Positions 11,433 to 22,864 of a DNA stretch of 64,000 nt are shown here, piece by piece (position 1 is the first letter of the stretch; each line of letters begins with the position of its first letter). Under the pieces are notes generated by a model that saw only the letters and a program-made list of their open reading frames with translations, was not told the origin of the DNA and made no database searches. This stretch comes from Geosmithia putterillii (Eukaryota; Ascomycota; Sordariomycetes; Hypocreales; Bionectriaceae): positions 310,001 to 374,000 of the forward strand of contig FYEU01000313.1 in the NCBI GenBank assembly GCA_900188575.1, in the 5' to 3' direction. The translations under genes were made by a program, and so were the position numbers.

Positions 11433-12061
11433 GTCGCGTGAGGTGAACAGACAAGGTCCAAACCCGTCAATTTCTAAATAAAGTAAAGAAAATCAAAGAA
11501 AGAGAGGGGAATATGAGATTTAGATGTGACGAACAGCGTGCAAAAATGAATAGGCGGCCTCCCTTCTCCCGTCGTTGAAGGAGAAATAGAAGGAAGGAAA
11601 TCCGAGGTACCTGCAAGCTCAAGGGCAGGGGACCAAGCAGAGCGATCGGAAGGGTCGCGGGGGAGGGGCAAAGCTTGGGAATTGGATTAGCTCGACTCTC
11701 AGTGGTGGGCTGCGGTACTGCGGCGGGCTGCGGCGGGCTAATATGGCGGGCTATGGCGGGCGGGCTGCTGCATCTGTTGCAGCTGTTGCATAAACGGCAT
11801 TGACCGAGTCGTAATGGTGAATTCCGTTTGGCTCGACGGTGCAAGCTACAAGCACAAGGTGGAGAAGGTTGTCTGAATAGCATGGTGACGACTTTGTTGC
11901 CCCCACGATCGAAATCTACTCTGCAGCAATTGCTATTGTCGAGAAGGCAGTATTCTTCGTACTATGCGTATATGTAAAAGTACATGTGTACTCCGTAGTG
12001 GTAATACTACTAGTCTAGTAGTATTTGGATGGTACATGTAGAGTACGGAACGATTCGTTCG
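11433..12061. other. Intergenic with short motif copies
   Basis: 629 bp. It contains the upstream region of the phosphatase gene, a TG/GC-rich imperfect tandem around 11710-11790 (GCGGGCT units), TACTCCGTA at 11989 and TACATGTA at 12033. No gene was seen. Confidence 0.5.
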
Positions 12062-13702
12062 TTACATGGCTGACCGCCCTCGGGATTCGTACGGCATGCA
12101 GAGGACGACGAGACCGGCGGCTATGAACAAGGCTCCACTGGTGTAGACGGGAGCCGACGTTTCGAGGTTGGCAAACATGGCAATGATGGGCTGGAGAAAC
12201 AGTCAGTTTTTGAGTTGAGCTGAGGGGAAACAAAACCCATAGTCAAGAGTCAATCAGGAACGACATACCGCCATGATACCAAAGATGCGATTGCAGGTCG
12301 CAGTCAGCGCATTCCCTGTACCTCTCTGAGGAGTCGGAAACAGCTCCGGGGTGTAACCGTATAGAACAGCGTACATTGCGGTGCTGCAAAAGTTAAAGGC
12401 ACAATTCCATCCCAGGAGCTGTTCGCTTGTCTTGGCAGTGGTGGATGCGTATAGGAAAGCACCCGTGAGGCATGACGATGCAAAGAGGGCACCCTTTCTC
12501 CCAACATGAGGCAGCTCGACAAGAACACCTCCCAACAAGGAACCGGGGATACCTAGAACAGCAATGATGAGGTTGTTGCGGTAGGTAATATATGTGCTCC
12601 CGTCGCCAAACTCGGCGCCACGCATGGCCTGGATGTAGGGTATGAATGCGTTGTACAGGGGGTATCCGAGGCCGATGAGGGCCCAGACGAACATGATAGC
12701 GCCGGTGCTGAGGGCCAGACGGGGTGTAGAGAACAAGACCCCGACCTGTCGCGAATTGACCTTTTCAAGGTGTCGCTTAAAGGTTGTAGAGACGTCGGTG
12801 CTGGGGCCTCCGTAGTCTGCGGGCTCACATGCTTTCAGCTGGGCGAGATCAAGGTCCGAGGTGGTCCCGTTGCGCCTGGCCACCTCGTGAACGACACGGA
12901 CGGCCTCTTCATCACGCCCTTGGCTCATGAGGTACTTGGGAGACTCGTAGATGGTGAAGGCGACAAAGCGGAAGAAGAACATGATGAGGGTCAGGCCGCC
13001 CATTGTGATGAGCAGATATCGCCAGCCCATGTTCTGGCTCTTCTTGCACTCGTCGGCATCCTGCTCGCACGTCAGGTTTCCCAGCAGCGGCCAAGCAACA
13101 AGATTGGTGATGACCTGGGCAAGGGCCCAGTCGACGGACAGGACGGTGAGCAGGTACTGGTGGGTGCGGGGCAGGAATTCGAGGAAGATGGCCGAGTCGA
13201 CGGGAAGGTTCCCGCCCACACCAAAGGACCAGAGGGCAGAGAAGGCACAGATGCCGGCAAAGTTGGGTGCTCCGGCGGCGACGAGACCCCAGAGGCCGGT
13301 TAGGCCCAGGGTGAGGTTGAAGCCCCATCTGCGGCCAAAGACATCGCAGCCGAAACCCCAGAAGGCGGCACCGATGAGCAAGCCTATGTTCTGACTCAGG
13401 GACAGGATGGGGGGTCGGGACGGGCCGAACTCGTTGGAGACGGGCGTCAGGATGAGGGAGGTGACAATGGGCCACAGATTATCAGAGGCCCAGCCGAAGC
13501 CGACGACGATGAAGAGCTGCCACTGGTACCAACCCATCCCGATATCTTGGATGGCATGGTTGAGGATGCGGGCCTTGGCGTCGTAGACCGGGTCGAGGAT
13601 GCCCACGGGCAAGAGGGCATCTTCAGGATCGGCCTCGATCTGGGGTGGACGAAGGGAGGCATCCGTCTTGGTGTCGTCGGTGGGTTTGGTATCCGACGTC
13701 AT
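12062..13702 (-). CDS. MFS transporter, SV2/SVOP-like
   Basis: Exons 13702-12269 and 12190-12062 (78-bp intron, GTATGT donor) give 520 aa. The start MTSDTKPTDD was chosen because the longer frame opens only with TTG. About 12 hydrophobic segments can be seen; the first membrane block (GWYQWQLFIVVGFGWASDNLW) and FGRRWGFNLTLGLTGLWG, with the GRR loop after TM2, fit the SV2-like branch of the sugar-porter group. A second exon adds the last helix (ALFIAAGLVVLLCMPYESRG). A central loop around residues 285-320 is hydrophilic. The substrate is unknown; relatives are annotated as sugar or general organic-anion transporters. Confidence 0.85.
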
Positions 13703-16173
13703 GGTTTCTCGCTGTGATCTTGTGATCTTGTTCTCTTCTGATCTTGAGGGTCTATGGGAGGAGCCGAGAGTTTCCAAGATTGAAACAACGAAGAATGAGA
13801 TATGGCATGTCTAGAGCACGCCTGGCACCGTGATATCTAGGGATGGAGATGGGGCTGTCTGATGTGCAAAAATTGAGATGCATGCATGTCTTGCCAGGAT
13901 TGTCTTCCCCGGATGACGCGATGAAGACACCACGACGAATGGGGATGGGATTGTCAGCGAGGCAGGCGCGACCGTGTTAGTCCCCGCGCCTGCCGTTTGG
14001 ATCGACGTATAGCCGTTGGCCACCATCGATGGCGTGCGATGGAATTTTGCAGAGCTGAGGGAAGGATTCGGAGGATGCGAAAAGTTTATATTGGCTGCAA
14101 TCAAGTTTCTGCCTATTGGGCCTATTGTACTCTGTAGATGGGATGGTGCTGACAGGCAACAGGGAAACAGCCATTTCGCTGATACGAAGCATGGCACCAT
14201 GGTAAGAACTGCGAGGGCTAGTAGATGATGCCATCGACAGACACTAACTAGGGTTCCTCAACAGTACGGACTCACCGAGGCTAACAGTCTGATTGAAGGT
14301 AGATGGCAAGATGGCAGACTCAATGGCCAACATCTTCTTCCGTGTGTCTTCTCTCGTGTGATATGTATCGGGTTTAGCTCGGGCATGATGGCCATTGACC
14401 CATGAGTGCAACTTTCCAACCCAAACTTGCAAGGAGGAATATTACGACGACGGAGTACGGGTAAATGCTCCGTAATGACCTGGAGTAATAAGCTACGAGT
14501 ACTCCGTAGAGACTCAGAGACTCAGGGAACCTCCACCGGGGCACGACGTTGACATATAAAAAGACGAATCCCGTATCATGTATTAATATGATTACCACCT
14601 AATCCACCTGGCTTCTGTGACCTTATTCTGGTTCCTGCCGATACGTCGTACTCGTGCCCCTCGTGCTCCTCCCACCCCGTCTCTCCCACCCCGTGTGTCG
14701 GCCGACGCTCCATGTCGGTAAATGGTATGATACACGAACCCCCGCCTAATCGAACCAGGTGGTGTAACAAACTCGTCTAGGACACCGTCTTGGGCCACTC
14801 TAAACAGGGCTGAGACGGCGGACGCTATAGGCATAAGTTCTGTGGTATAGCTGCATTTGGCATACTCATTACCGTCATGAATGCACATTGAGCACACAGA
14901 TATTACGGATCATACCTGTGCGGATACTGCCACAATACTACAGAGCCGTCCTACTCGTATTAATATGGAGGAGAGAGAGAAGAAGAGGCTCGGACCAGCC
15001 AACAGATGGAGACGACCTGGAATCCGGGTTCAGGCAGTTACAGGGCAGTTCTAGACCTCACAGCACATCCCACAGCACCCACCCCCTTAAAATACAGCAC
15101 CCCACCACTGTAATACCACTGTGCACTGTACCTATAGCTGGTGGTGACCTGTTATTAAGTAACACACCGCCGTTCCTTCCATTTCCATTCAGAGAATGAC
15201 AAGCCAGTCTTGAACAGGTTGACAGGGAAGCCACGCCAATTGCTCCTTCCTCCCCGCTGTACAAAGTGCTACAGAAGCTCTCGTGACAGATCAACCCCTC
15301 AACCTCCTCGCCTGTCCAGTCTCATGATCCAAAGCACTGGATGTCATGGAACCACGGCTATCCGGTCCCAGACCAGGCTGCCAGGGGGCTTGAGCACCTG
15401 TTCACCAGCGCCACCTGCGACGCTGGTCGTCTCACCTATCGATTCCTCGGCAGGGGTTGGCCGGTCGCCAAGCGCCAAGACGAGCATCACCCGCTGGGCC
15501 AGCGCCAATGACCGCACCGCAAGCACCCTCTAAGCACACGACAACCACCCGATACGAGCGGTTCTGTCGGCAGTACACCGTCATGGCAATATACAATACA
15601 CGTATCGAGCCTCTCGTACGACTTGTACCGGCCGTACCATGCCATGCCCATGGTCCAATATTGAATATTGGGCAAGCCAAGAGAACCCCACCAGGGGGGT
15701 GGCAGGGCACTGCTACCAACACTGCTACCAAGCCAAGCCAAACCCATGCGATGATACTTACTCCTCCTCACCCTCGGCCTTCTCCTCCTTGATATACCTT
15801 GGTGAGACTGTTTCCCTCCGGATGCATGGCCTCTCATTCATCGCATGTTTCCCTTGCCTCGAGTATCTGTCGCACAAGGTCTCGGCGGCAATGCCTCCCC
15901 TTGACGCTCATTTTACATAGAATTGTACGTTTCTCCTCCGTTCCCTTTTCTTACTTCTGTCTTCTGCTTCTCTTCAAGGCTCGCTGGTCGAAACTTTGAA
16001 TCGCATCTTCCGTTCTCATTCTTTCTGTTCTTCTTCTTTTGCTCGCTTATCTTTTCTTCTTCTAATTGTTGCTAACCGCCGGTCGGTCCATCAGAATTTT
16101 TAATCTTCAGCTACTCAAATTCTTCCATTCATTCTTTTCGGAGGCTTCTTCCCTCCAGCCTACTCTTTACCAA
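13703..16173. other. Long intergenic region, no gene supported
   Basis: 2.47 kb. Open frames of up to 129 codons exist but have no domain, poor starts and no splice support. TACTCCGTA occurs at 14500. The last 280 bp form the CT-rich leader of the next gene. Confidence 0.5.
15924..16094 (+). promoter_or_regulatory. Possible 5'-UTR intron in a CT-rich leader
   Basis: GTACGTTT at 15924, a branch-like GCTAACC near 16070 and CATCAG ending at 16094 would define a 171-bp intron upstream of the ATG at 16174. The surroundings are strongly pyrimidine-rich (TTTTCTTCTTCT), as in leaders of well-expressed fungal genes. Not proven without RNA data. Confidence 0.35.
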
Positions 16174-17109
16174 ATGCGACTCAGCCTGGCCGTCGCCCTC
16201 GGCGCCACCATCTCGGCATCATGGGCTTCGGAAATCGTCGCTAAGACGGTCGTCACCGCTGATGACGTCCTCATCCGATCCTTCGACTCGCTCCTCATGT
16301 CCCGGCACACCCTCGAAGACCGAGCCGCCGCATCAACCGGCATCAACATGACCGAGTGGGCCGCCGCCACCGACGCGGCCTGCAAGTCGACTCTGGGAGC
16401 GCTGCCCCGCGTCGCGAGCCCCTCGGGCATGGCCATCTGCTTCAACCTCCCCTCCCTCGACACGCGCAATGGAATCTTCGAGGCCGACATCGGTCTCTAC
16501 CGCGCCTCGGCCGCCCGCGGCGCCTGGTCATCCATCAAGTCGAGCGACATCGATGTCAACGTCGGCTTCGCCAACGCACAGGTTACCTCGGTGTCAAAGG
16601 ATCAGCTGAAGGGTCAGGGCCTGGTTGGCGGCAAGTCTCTCGCGGCCCGTGCCACCGATGGCACCACCGTCACTCTCATGCAGTCGTACATGCTCGTCGG
16701 CCAGATCAACAAGGCCAAGATGACCGACAACATGACCATGTCCGACTTTGAGATGCTCGTCATGCCCAACTTCTCCCTCACCGCCGAGGCCGCTGGCGGT
16801 ACCAACCTGACGAGCCAGCTGTCCCCCAACGAGGCCTCGTTCCTCGCTGGCGTCTTCTCCGACATGTCGCCCAGCTCCTCGCTCGCCATCGCTCAGGCTG
16901 CTGTAGACCAGCAGACCCAGCGTCTCAAGGATGGCACCATTGCCTTTGTCCTGCCCGGCACCCAGCTCCTCATCTTCCCCATCGGCCTCATCATCACCCT
17001 CGCCTGGACCGTCCTCGGCTTTGCTGCCTACGGTTTCGGCACTGTCGAGCGCTGGAGGTACCGCGAGATGTACAGGGACAGGGCTGGCATCCGCAGTGGC
17101 CGCATGTAA
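16174..17109 (+). CDS. Unknown type I membrane protein with signal peptide
   Basis: Single exon, 311 aa. Residues 1-18 form a signal peptide (MRLSLAVALGATISASWA). The next 240 residues are a Ser/Ala/Thr-rich luminal or extracellular part with several N-glycosylation sequons (NMT, NFS, NLT) and only two cysteines (CKS, ICF) that could form one disulfide. Residues about 262-290 form one membrane helix (FPIGLIITLAWTVLGFAAYGF), followed by a short basic tail (VERWRYREMYRDR). The layout suggests a plasma-membrane or secretory-pathway protein with a small cytosolic tail. I do not recognise the family. Strong C-ending codon bias and the CT-rich leader suggest high expression. Confidence 0.75.
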   Translation: MRLSLAVALGATISASWASEIVAKTVVTADDVLIRSFDSLLMSRHTLEDRAAASTGINMTEWAAATDAACKSTLGALPRVASPSGMAICFNLPSLDTRNGIFEADIGLYRASAARGAWSSIKSSDIDVNVGFANAQVTSVSKDQLKGQGLVGGKSLAARATDGTTVTLMQSYMLVGQINKAKMTDNMTMSDFEMLVMPNFSLTAEAAGGTNLTSQLSPNEASFLAGVFSDMSPSSSLAIAQAAVDQQTQRLKDGTIAFVLPGTQLLIFPIGLIITLAWTVLGFAAYGFGTVERWRYREMYRDRAGIRSGRM

Positions 17110-17782
17110 TTGACATTGCGTCAAAATACTGTCGAAATACTCCCCTGCCGGAACACTCTGCCTGTGTACCCCATGTACTCTATCGATATACTCTTTCGTC
17201 GACTACTCTTTCCTTCTATATCCCCCCTATTGGTTACTCGAAGCCCGTCGGTTTGCTATTGTGGCTTATGCCGTCGGGCAATCTCTGTCATATCCCCCCC
17301 TACTCACTTATACACACATACCCAATATATCTCCCTGTCCGCGGGAGCATCCTACTATACTACTAGTATCAAACACATACCTCACACACACTCAAAACAC
17401 GCCCACACATGTCTAGACGAATGCATGGAGTTCGAAGCATAAGCGTAATACTCATTTACACGTCATTTAAGAATAGATTCATATTCCAGGTATCACATAA
17501 TATCAAACAAACATTAAAGACCAACAACAACAACAACAACAAAAGAGCGCTACCCAATCCAACCAAACCAATGTGACGACGTCGTAACCAGATTGTTCCG
17601 ACACGGTATATCCAACCGACCCAATTCGAAACAGTACTATGTATATGCGGACAAAAGAGAAGAAACACACCAAGGAAAAAACGTCCGATTCCAATGATGA
17701 CACCCCTGATTAATGGCGTGACGCGAGGTGCCTGATGCATGGTGTATGGTGTATGGTGTATGGTGCGTGGTGTGAGATGCGT
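17110..17782. other. Intergenic between two convergent genes
   Basis: 673 bp of 3' regions. It contains a (CAA)6-type run at about 17523-17541 and a GGTGTATGGTGTATGGTGTATGG tandem at about 17737-17762. No gene was seen. Confidence 0.5.
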
Positions 17783-19450
17783 TTACTTGGCGGCAGCCGC
17801 AGTGCCGTCCGCCCTGAATTTGCCCTTGGCCCAGAGGGCACACTCGGTAAACACCATGTAGCACCCTGTCACGAGCCAGCACGACATGATGATACCAAGG
17901 CCGCCCACCAGACGGGCATCTACCACCCAGCGGGTGACGGCCTCACGAACAGCGCCGTTCATCATGAGCCACCCGTAGATGGGGACGAGCTGTGGCGAGG
18001 CGAGGGACATGGCGGCGGAAGAGGAAGAGGTAGACAGGTTGGGGACTGCTGTGGCAGAGACGGCAGAGACTCCGACAGTTGGCGAGGAGGAGGGAATGAG
18101 TCTGGGGGAGAACTTCTTCTGCTCCTCCTTGTGCTGGGCAATGGTGTGAGCCATGCGCCAGGCAACCTTGTTGTTGACCTTGTCCCAGGTGGCGTCGCAG
18201 GCGGCGGCGCGGGCGGCGGCGCCCATGCGGGTGCGTAGGGTGTTGTCAGTGGCGAGCTGGACAGCCTTTGCGACGAAGTCGTCGAGGTTGTTGGGGGCGA
18301 CGAGGAAGCCGGTGTCGGCGTGCTTCACAATGTCGGAGGGACCTCCCTCGTCGCGGGCCACGACGGGCACACCGCTGGACATGGACTCGAGGACGACGAG
18401 GCCAAAGGTCTCGGTGACGGAGCAGTGGAGGAAGACGTCACCGCAGGCGTAGGCCTCGGCGAGGTCCTCGCCGACCTTGAAGCCGGCAAAGATGACCTTG
18501 CCCTCGGCGCGGAGGGGGTCGAACATCTCCTGGACCTCCTTCTCGACGTCGGTGTTGCGGTTGCCGCCGACGATGAGCAGCTTGAAGGGCAGGCCGCGGG
18601 CATCCATCTCCTTGGCGGCCTGGGCGAGAAAGTTGAAGCCCTTCTCGCCGGCGATGCGCGAGACGGTGACGAAGATGGTCTCGCCGTTGGGGGCGATCTG
18701 GCGGCGCAGGTCCTCGCGGCGCCTCTGGGGGTTGAACATGTCGGTGTTGACGCCGCGGGTGAGTAGCTCCATCTTGTCCTCCTGAACCTTCTGGCCAACC
18801 AGGTACCGCTTGACGAACTGCGACGGGTAGAAGATGGTCTTGACTGACGAGTGGCGGAACAGGTAGCTCTGGGCCGTGGCAAAGGCCCAGACGGCAAAGT
18901 CGCTCAGCGGGGGCGGGAACAGGATCTGGCAGTAGCCCGCCAGGTCCGTCTGGAAGTTGCAGATGACGGGTACCTGGTACTCGCGCGGCTGCTGGCGCAG
19001 CTGCAGCATCACCTGGAAGCCCAGGCTGGCCGGCGACGCCAGGTAGATGAGGTCGGGCGGGTGGTCCAGTCCAAAAGTGCGCGAGAAGAGTGTCGAGTTG
19101 CGCACTGGGTACACGATCGACAACTCCGGGTTGAATGGCAGCGGGTACCCCGTCACGCGCACCTCGGGCTGCGGCTTGTCGGCGGGAGACAGCGACGGCG
19201 ACGGCGGCGGCGTGAATGTGTTGTGCTTGGTGTGGTTGTGCGGCGCCACGACGGCCACCAGCGCCCCGTTGGCCCGCAGGTGGTTGACAAGCATCAGCGT
19301 CGTCCTGCTCACCCCGTTGACCGGTCCAAACGACTCGGTGCACAGCAGGATGCGCTTGCCCTCGAGGCTCTTGGGGAACTGGGACAGGTCGACGGTGGGC
19401 TGTCCGACAGCCGGCGACCCCGCGGCGGGGTGCTCAACGGCGGATGTCAT
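17783..19450 (-). CDS. GT4-family glycosyltransferase (alpha-mannosyltransferase / SQD2-like)
   Basis: Single exon, 555 aa. The GT-B fold is clear: an N-terminal Rossmann start (KRILLCTESFGPVNGVSRTTLMLVNHL), a central acceptor half and a C-terminal donor-binding half with VSRIAGEKGFNFLAQA, LLIVGGNRN and the GT4 catalytic signature E-x7-E in TETFGLVVLESM (about 346-354). The nearest named relatives I know are bacterial GDP-mannose-dependent MgtA-type enzymes and plant SQD2-type lipid glycosyltransferases. After about residue 420 comes a Ser-rich linker, then a hydrophobic C-terminal segment (GIIMSCWLVTGCYMVF) that could anchor it to a membrane. It is divergent from the UDP-glucose dehydrogenase gene across 4.5 kb. 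Donor and acceptor are not proven. Confidence 0.85.
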   Translation of the reverse strand: MTSAVEHPAAGSPAVGQPTVDLSQFPKSLEGKRILLCTESFGPVNGVSRTTLMLVNHLRANGALVAVVAPHNHTKHNTFTPPPSPSLSPADKPQPEVRVTGYPLPFNPELSIVYPVRNSTLFSRTFGLDHPPDLIYLASPASLGFQVMLQLRQQPREYQVPVICNFQTDLAGYCQILFPPPLSDFAVWAFATAQSYLFRHSSVKTIFYPSQFVKRYLVGQKVQEDKMELLTRGVNTDMFNPQRRREDLRRQIAPNGETIFVTVSRIAGEKGFNFLAQAAKEMDARGLPFKLLIVGGNRNTDVEKEVQEMFDPLRAEGKVIFAGFKVGEDLAEAYACGDVFLHCSVTETFGLVVLESMSSGVPVVARDEGGPSDIVKHADTGFLVAPNNLDDFVAKAVQLATDNTLRTRMGAAARAAACDATWDKVNNKVAWRMAHTIAQHKEEQKKFSPRLIPSSSPTVGVSAVSATAVPNLSTSSSSAAMSLASPQLVPIYGWLMMNGAVREAVTRWVVDARLVGGLGIIMSCWLVTGCYMVFTECALWAKGKFRADGTAAAAK

Positions 19451-20934
19451 GCTGGAGGTAGAGTACTAACAGCACCTCCTGGTAAGTAATAATACTGGCA
19501 GCCGAAGGCGGTTGGCGCTGTATTAGTATGGATGTGGTAGGCGATTACGAGGCTGGCGATGATGCTGATATGACGAGGCAGTCACGGCAGCACCGTCAGG
19601 TACGTTGAGTTGGTAGTAGAGAAGCAGTCAAGAAATCAAGATGGGCCAGGGCGAGGAGGCACATGCGGGCAATAAGAACCCTGGCACTCGAGTCGCGATA
19701 GCAGCAAGGCCGTGGTCAATACAGCGACGACTAGTCATACTGATGGTAGCATGCATCAATTGTTGGGGACATGAGGATCGTGTCTCTGTCTAGTCGCGCG
19801 CGCCACCCCTCATCCGCTCGAGGCTCAGGACTCCAGGGGACGCTGATTCAGGCCCACGTGCTGTAGCAAGCGGCTGAGGTTCGAGGACAGCACCATCACC
19901 TGGTCGCGACAGTGGCCCAGCCAGCCTGGCGCGTGGCGAGGGGGAGGCAAGCAAAGTCGCTAGGTAGATCCGAACAGCCTACAGGGGCCATCACGCGCAC
20001 CGGCAGTTGGACACTGTTTGTCCGTTGCCTGGTGGGGTGGAGGGGGATCTTCAAGACGGTCTAGAGATTCAGTTTCTTGGAGGGGCCAAGGAAAGTCGAT
20101 GACCCCGGAAATGCCATTTGCCCGGTAAGATGACTGACACTTGTCACGTGGAAAGCCAAGCATGCGTTGATGTTGGTGATGATAGAGACGCGTGCCTCTC
20201 TCTCTCTCTTCCTCTTCCTGGGGGGAGGGGTGAGGCTTCTGGTCTGTTTGGTTCGCCTCATCTTCCATTCGGTTCCTTTCGGAATGTCTGACTTCCTCAT
20301 CTTGCCTTGATTGCAACAACAATATGCGAATGAGGGGCATTTCTGTTTCCGATGGCTTTGGCGATCGGTATGTGGCAGAGATGACCCTTGATGGAACGCC
20401 CGTGGTGGTGCCCAAGACTGCGGTGGGCAGCGAATCAGAGGCCACAGCGCAACCACATTGCGCGGACGAGCGACTGGATAAGCCAACACCATGGCAGACG
20501 GCTATCAGCCCAAGGCCACATCCCGTGTGGCCCTTGGTTGGACGACTGGCCTTGTTCGCGCCTGCGAGCACCTACGGAGTAGTATTAGTATTAATATAGT
20601 TGAGGTATGTGAGCAGTTGGTCCGCTGGCCGTAGCATGTCGAGAGTCGAGTCCCGTGGTCATTTCCCTGGGCTTCAAGGGAACTGCCCATACTGGCGACA
20701 GGCACTAGCCACGCGTCATGGGATTCGCCCTGAGCCTCACATGAGGGGCAGGCGTCCAGATGTGGGGGTGGCATTCCAGGTCAGAAATGTCGGGATGATG
20801 ATGGGAAGTTGGCACGGGTGTTTGTTTGATGGAAGAAGGGTCATGGTCGAAATGATTGCATGGTATAGATACATGTATCTGGCAGAGAGATGATGGTGAG
20901 AGATGTGGACTATACGAGTACGATGCAGAAGGGT

Positions 20935-20976
20935 GGTGCTGGTGCTGGTGCTGGTGCTGGTGCTGGTGCTGGTGCT
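20935..20976. repeat. (GGTGCT)7 hexanucleotide repeat
   Basis: Seven perfect tandem copies. They lie outside any supported gene; the minus strand frame would encode Ser-Thr or His-Gln runs, but no start or flanking domain supports coding. Confidence 0.9.
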
Positions 20977-21138
20977 GAGGCTGGTGGGCAGGTGCCTGGT
21001 CACTGGCAAGTGGCAGGCGGTGGACGGTGCGTTCTTTCCTAGTTTGGCGTGACAGATTTCCGCCGTGTTCAATATGTCGGCAAGTGCGCGCCGGGTCGCA
21101 CCTGCCCGGCGATAAAGCCATCAGAAAGAGCCAAGGCT

Positions 21139-21226
21139 GGCTAAGCAATATGGCTAAGCAATATGGCTAAGCAACAATATGGCTAAGCAACAATATGGCT
21201 AAGCAATAATATGGCTAAGCAATATT
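21139..21226. repeat. Minisatellite of six GGCTAAGCAA units
   Basis: Copies start at 21139, 21152, 21165, 21181, 21197 and 21213, so the period is 13, 13, 16, 16, 16 bp. The longer units carry an extra CAA- or TAA-type insertion before TAT, showing how the array grew from two unit types. Confidence 0.92.
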
Positions 21227-22528
21227 ACTTAGTACTAGTAGGTGCCTCCCTAGTAATAATGTGTCTAGACTCTAGTCTCCAGCGACTAGTCTGTGCGCAA
21301 GCCACGGCAGGTGACGGACAAATTAGCCATCCAATAAACAAGACTGTCTGCGATAAAAGCTTCGTGTCAAATGGGAATAGCATCGACACGAGTATAACCA
21401 CGCCGTAGAGGCTGCTTGGCATGCGGCATGCCTAGGAGCACACACGAGTGGTTGTATGCGTATTCGTAAACGCTCGTGTGCTGTGCCTCTGGCTTACAGC
21501 ACTCGCATTACCAAGTACTCCGTATACGAAGGCTGTACGGAGTACAGAGTACAGAGTTGAAAGTATACTCGTAATACTGGTAGAGGAATAAATGCATGTA
21601 GGCGTGCGGCGTTTGCTAGGCTCTCTCAGCTCAACAGAGGCGTAAGATACGAATCTATCCACACTACTCCATACGTGTATTATTATCTCTTGGGACATCA
21701 CCCGATTGCTACACAGTATTAGTGGTAGCAATGTATGGGTACACTCGCAAAACGTACAATTATTACTCGCTACAGGCACAGTAATACTCGTAACTCGTAA
21801 TACAGGTAGAGAGCACGGAGTAGAGAGAAAGAGATCTGCCGTCTCGTTTTCGTCTGGGCTATGGATGGTATTGCTCGTGGCGACCCTTTGTGGCCGTTGT
21901 GGTAACCCTTGTGCGACGTTCAACATGATGCTTGGCTTGGCATGGTGATGGTGATACATTATACATCATACGACTGAGGTTATGCGTATTTCATCATTAG
22001 CCTGCCAGACTCTTGGCTACAGCTAGCTTCTTCTTTCTTTTGACTCGGATCCAATCCTCGTCGTCGCTTGACAGCATCAGTACAGGTACAAGCCCGGAGT
22101 CCGAGTGTTTAATTTTTCGCCCCTGTCGTATTATGGCTTGGCGTGCTGCCCGTGTCCTTGCACGTTATCACCCGAGAATCTCACGTGTGATGATTGTCAA
22201 CTGCACGCACCCACGCACAGTCAGCCACGGCGCAGTTGCGTGCATTGAACTGAACCTCTCTACGGAGTAACCAACACGTTTTCTCGTCCCATCTCCAACT
22301 AGTAGGTATACGAGTTGGTTTCTATACACACAACTTGCCACAGAATTGAAATAGAATCCAAGAGAAATAAAAGGTACAAAGTAGAAGAGAAAAAAAAAAG
22401 ACACGGCACCGGATGGAACGGAATCCCGGCTCGGTCCTGACCATTGCCCCGCGTCCAGTTCCAGCTCCAGCAGCTCCAGCGCGACTAATGAACTCCGTCC
22501 ACTCCCTGTACCCAACCAGTAATACAAG

Positions 22529-22552
22529 TACTCCGTACTCCGTACTCCGTAG
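22529..22552. repeat. TACTCCG heptamer array (three copies)
   Basis: Three head-to-tail TACTCCG units end in TAG. A similar two-copy array is at 23571-23587. These are local expansions of the dispersed 9-mer TACTCCGTA. Confidence 0.9.
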
Positions 22553-22840
22553 AGTCTGGACAGCCGCCAAGGCCAAGGCAGGCCAAGGCTCCCTCGAAAA
22601 GTACGTCCCGCATAGAAATCGGGTCCGTCTCTTAGGGCAGATTCATTCACCGCTTTGAACCCCCCAAGACCCTCCAACTGACCCCTCGAAACCCTGCAGA
22701 GACCCCTAGAGCAGACGGAACCCTGCAGGGTCTAAACTAATAACGGCAGTACTACGTCGTACGCGCCAGCACCGCACATAAGGTCCTAGGCGGTTTCCGT
22801 CACTTTTCTCTCTTGCTTTTCTTCCCCTCCTTCCCTTTTT

Positions 22841-22864
22841 CTCTCTCTCTCTCTCTCTCTCTCT
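22841..22864. repeat. (CT)12 microsatellite
   Basis: A perfect dinucleotide run in a wider pyrimidine-rich stretch (22800-22868). Confidence 0.92.

Noticed and set aside
13703..13777. N-terminal extension of the SV2-like transporter
   Set aside because: The extension opens only with TTG; the ATG at 13702 is a normal start.
13811..14200. 129-codon minus frame upstream of the SV2-like transporter
   Set aside because: Low-complexity, no homology recognised, and no leader or splice signals.
15210..15533. 107-codon frame in the 13.7-16.2 kb gap
   Set aside because: Composition and start context are poor; it lies in ordinary intergenic DNA.
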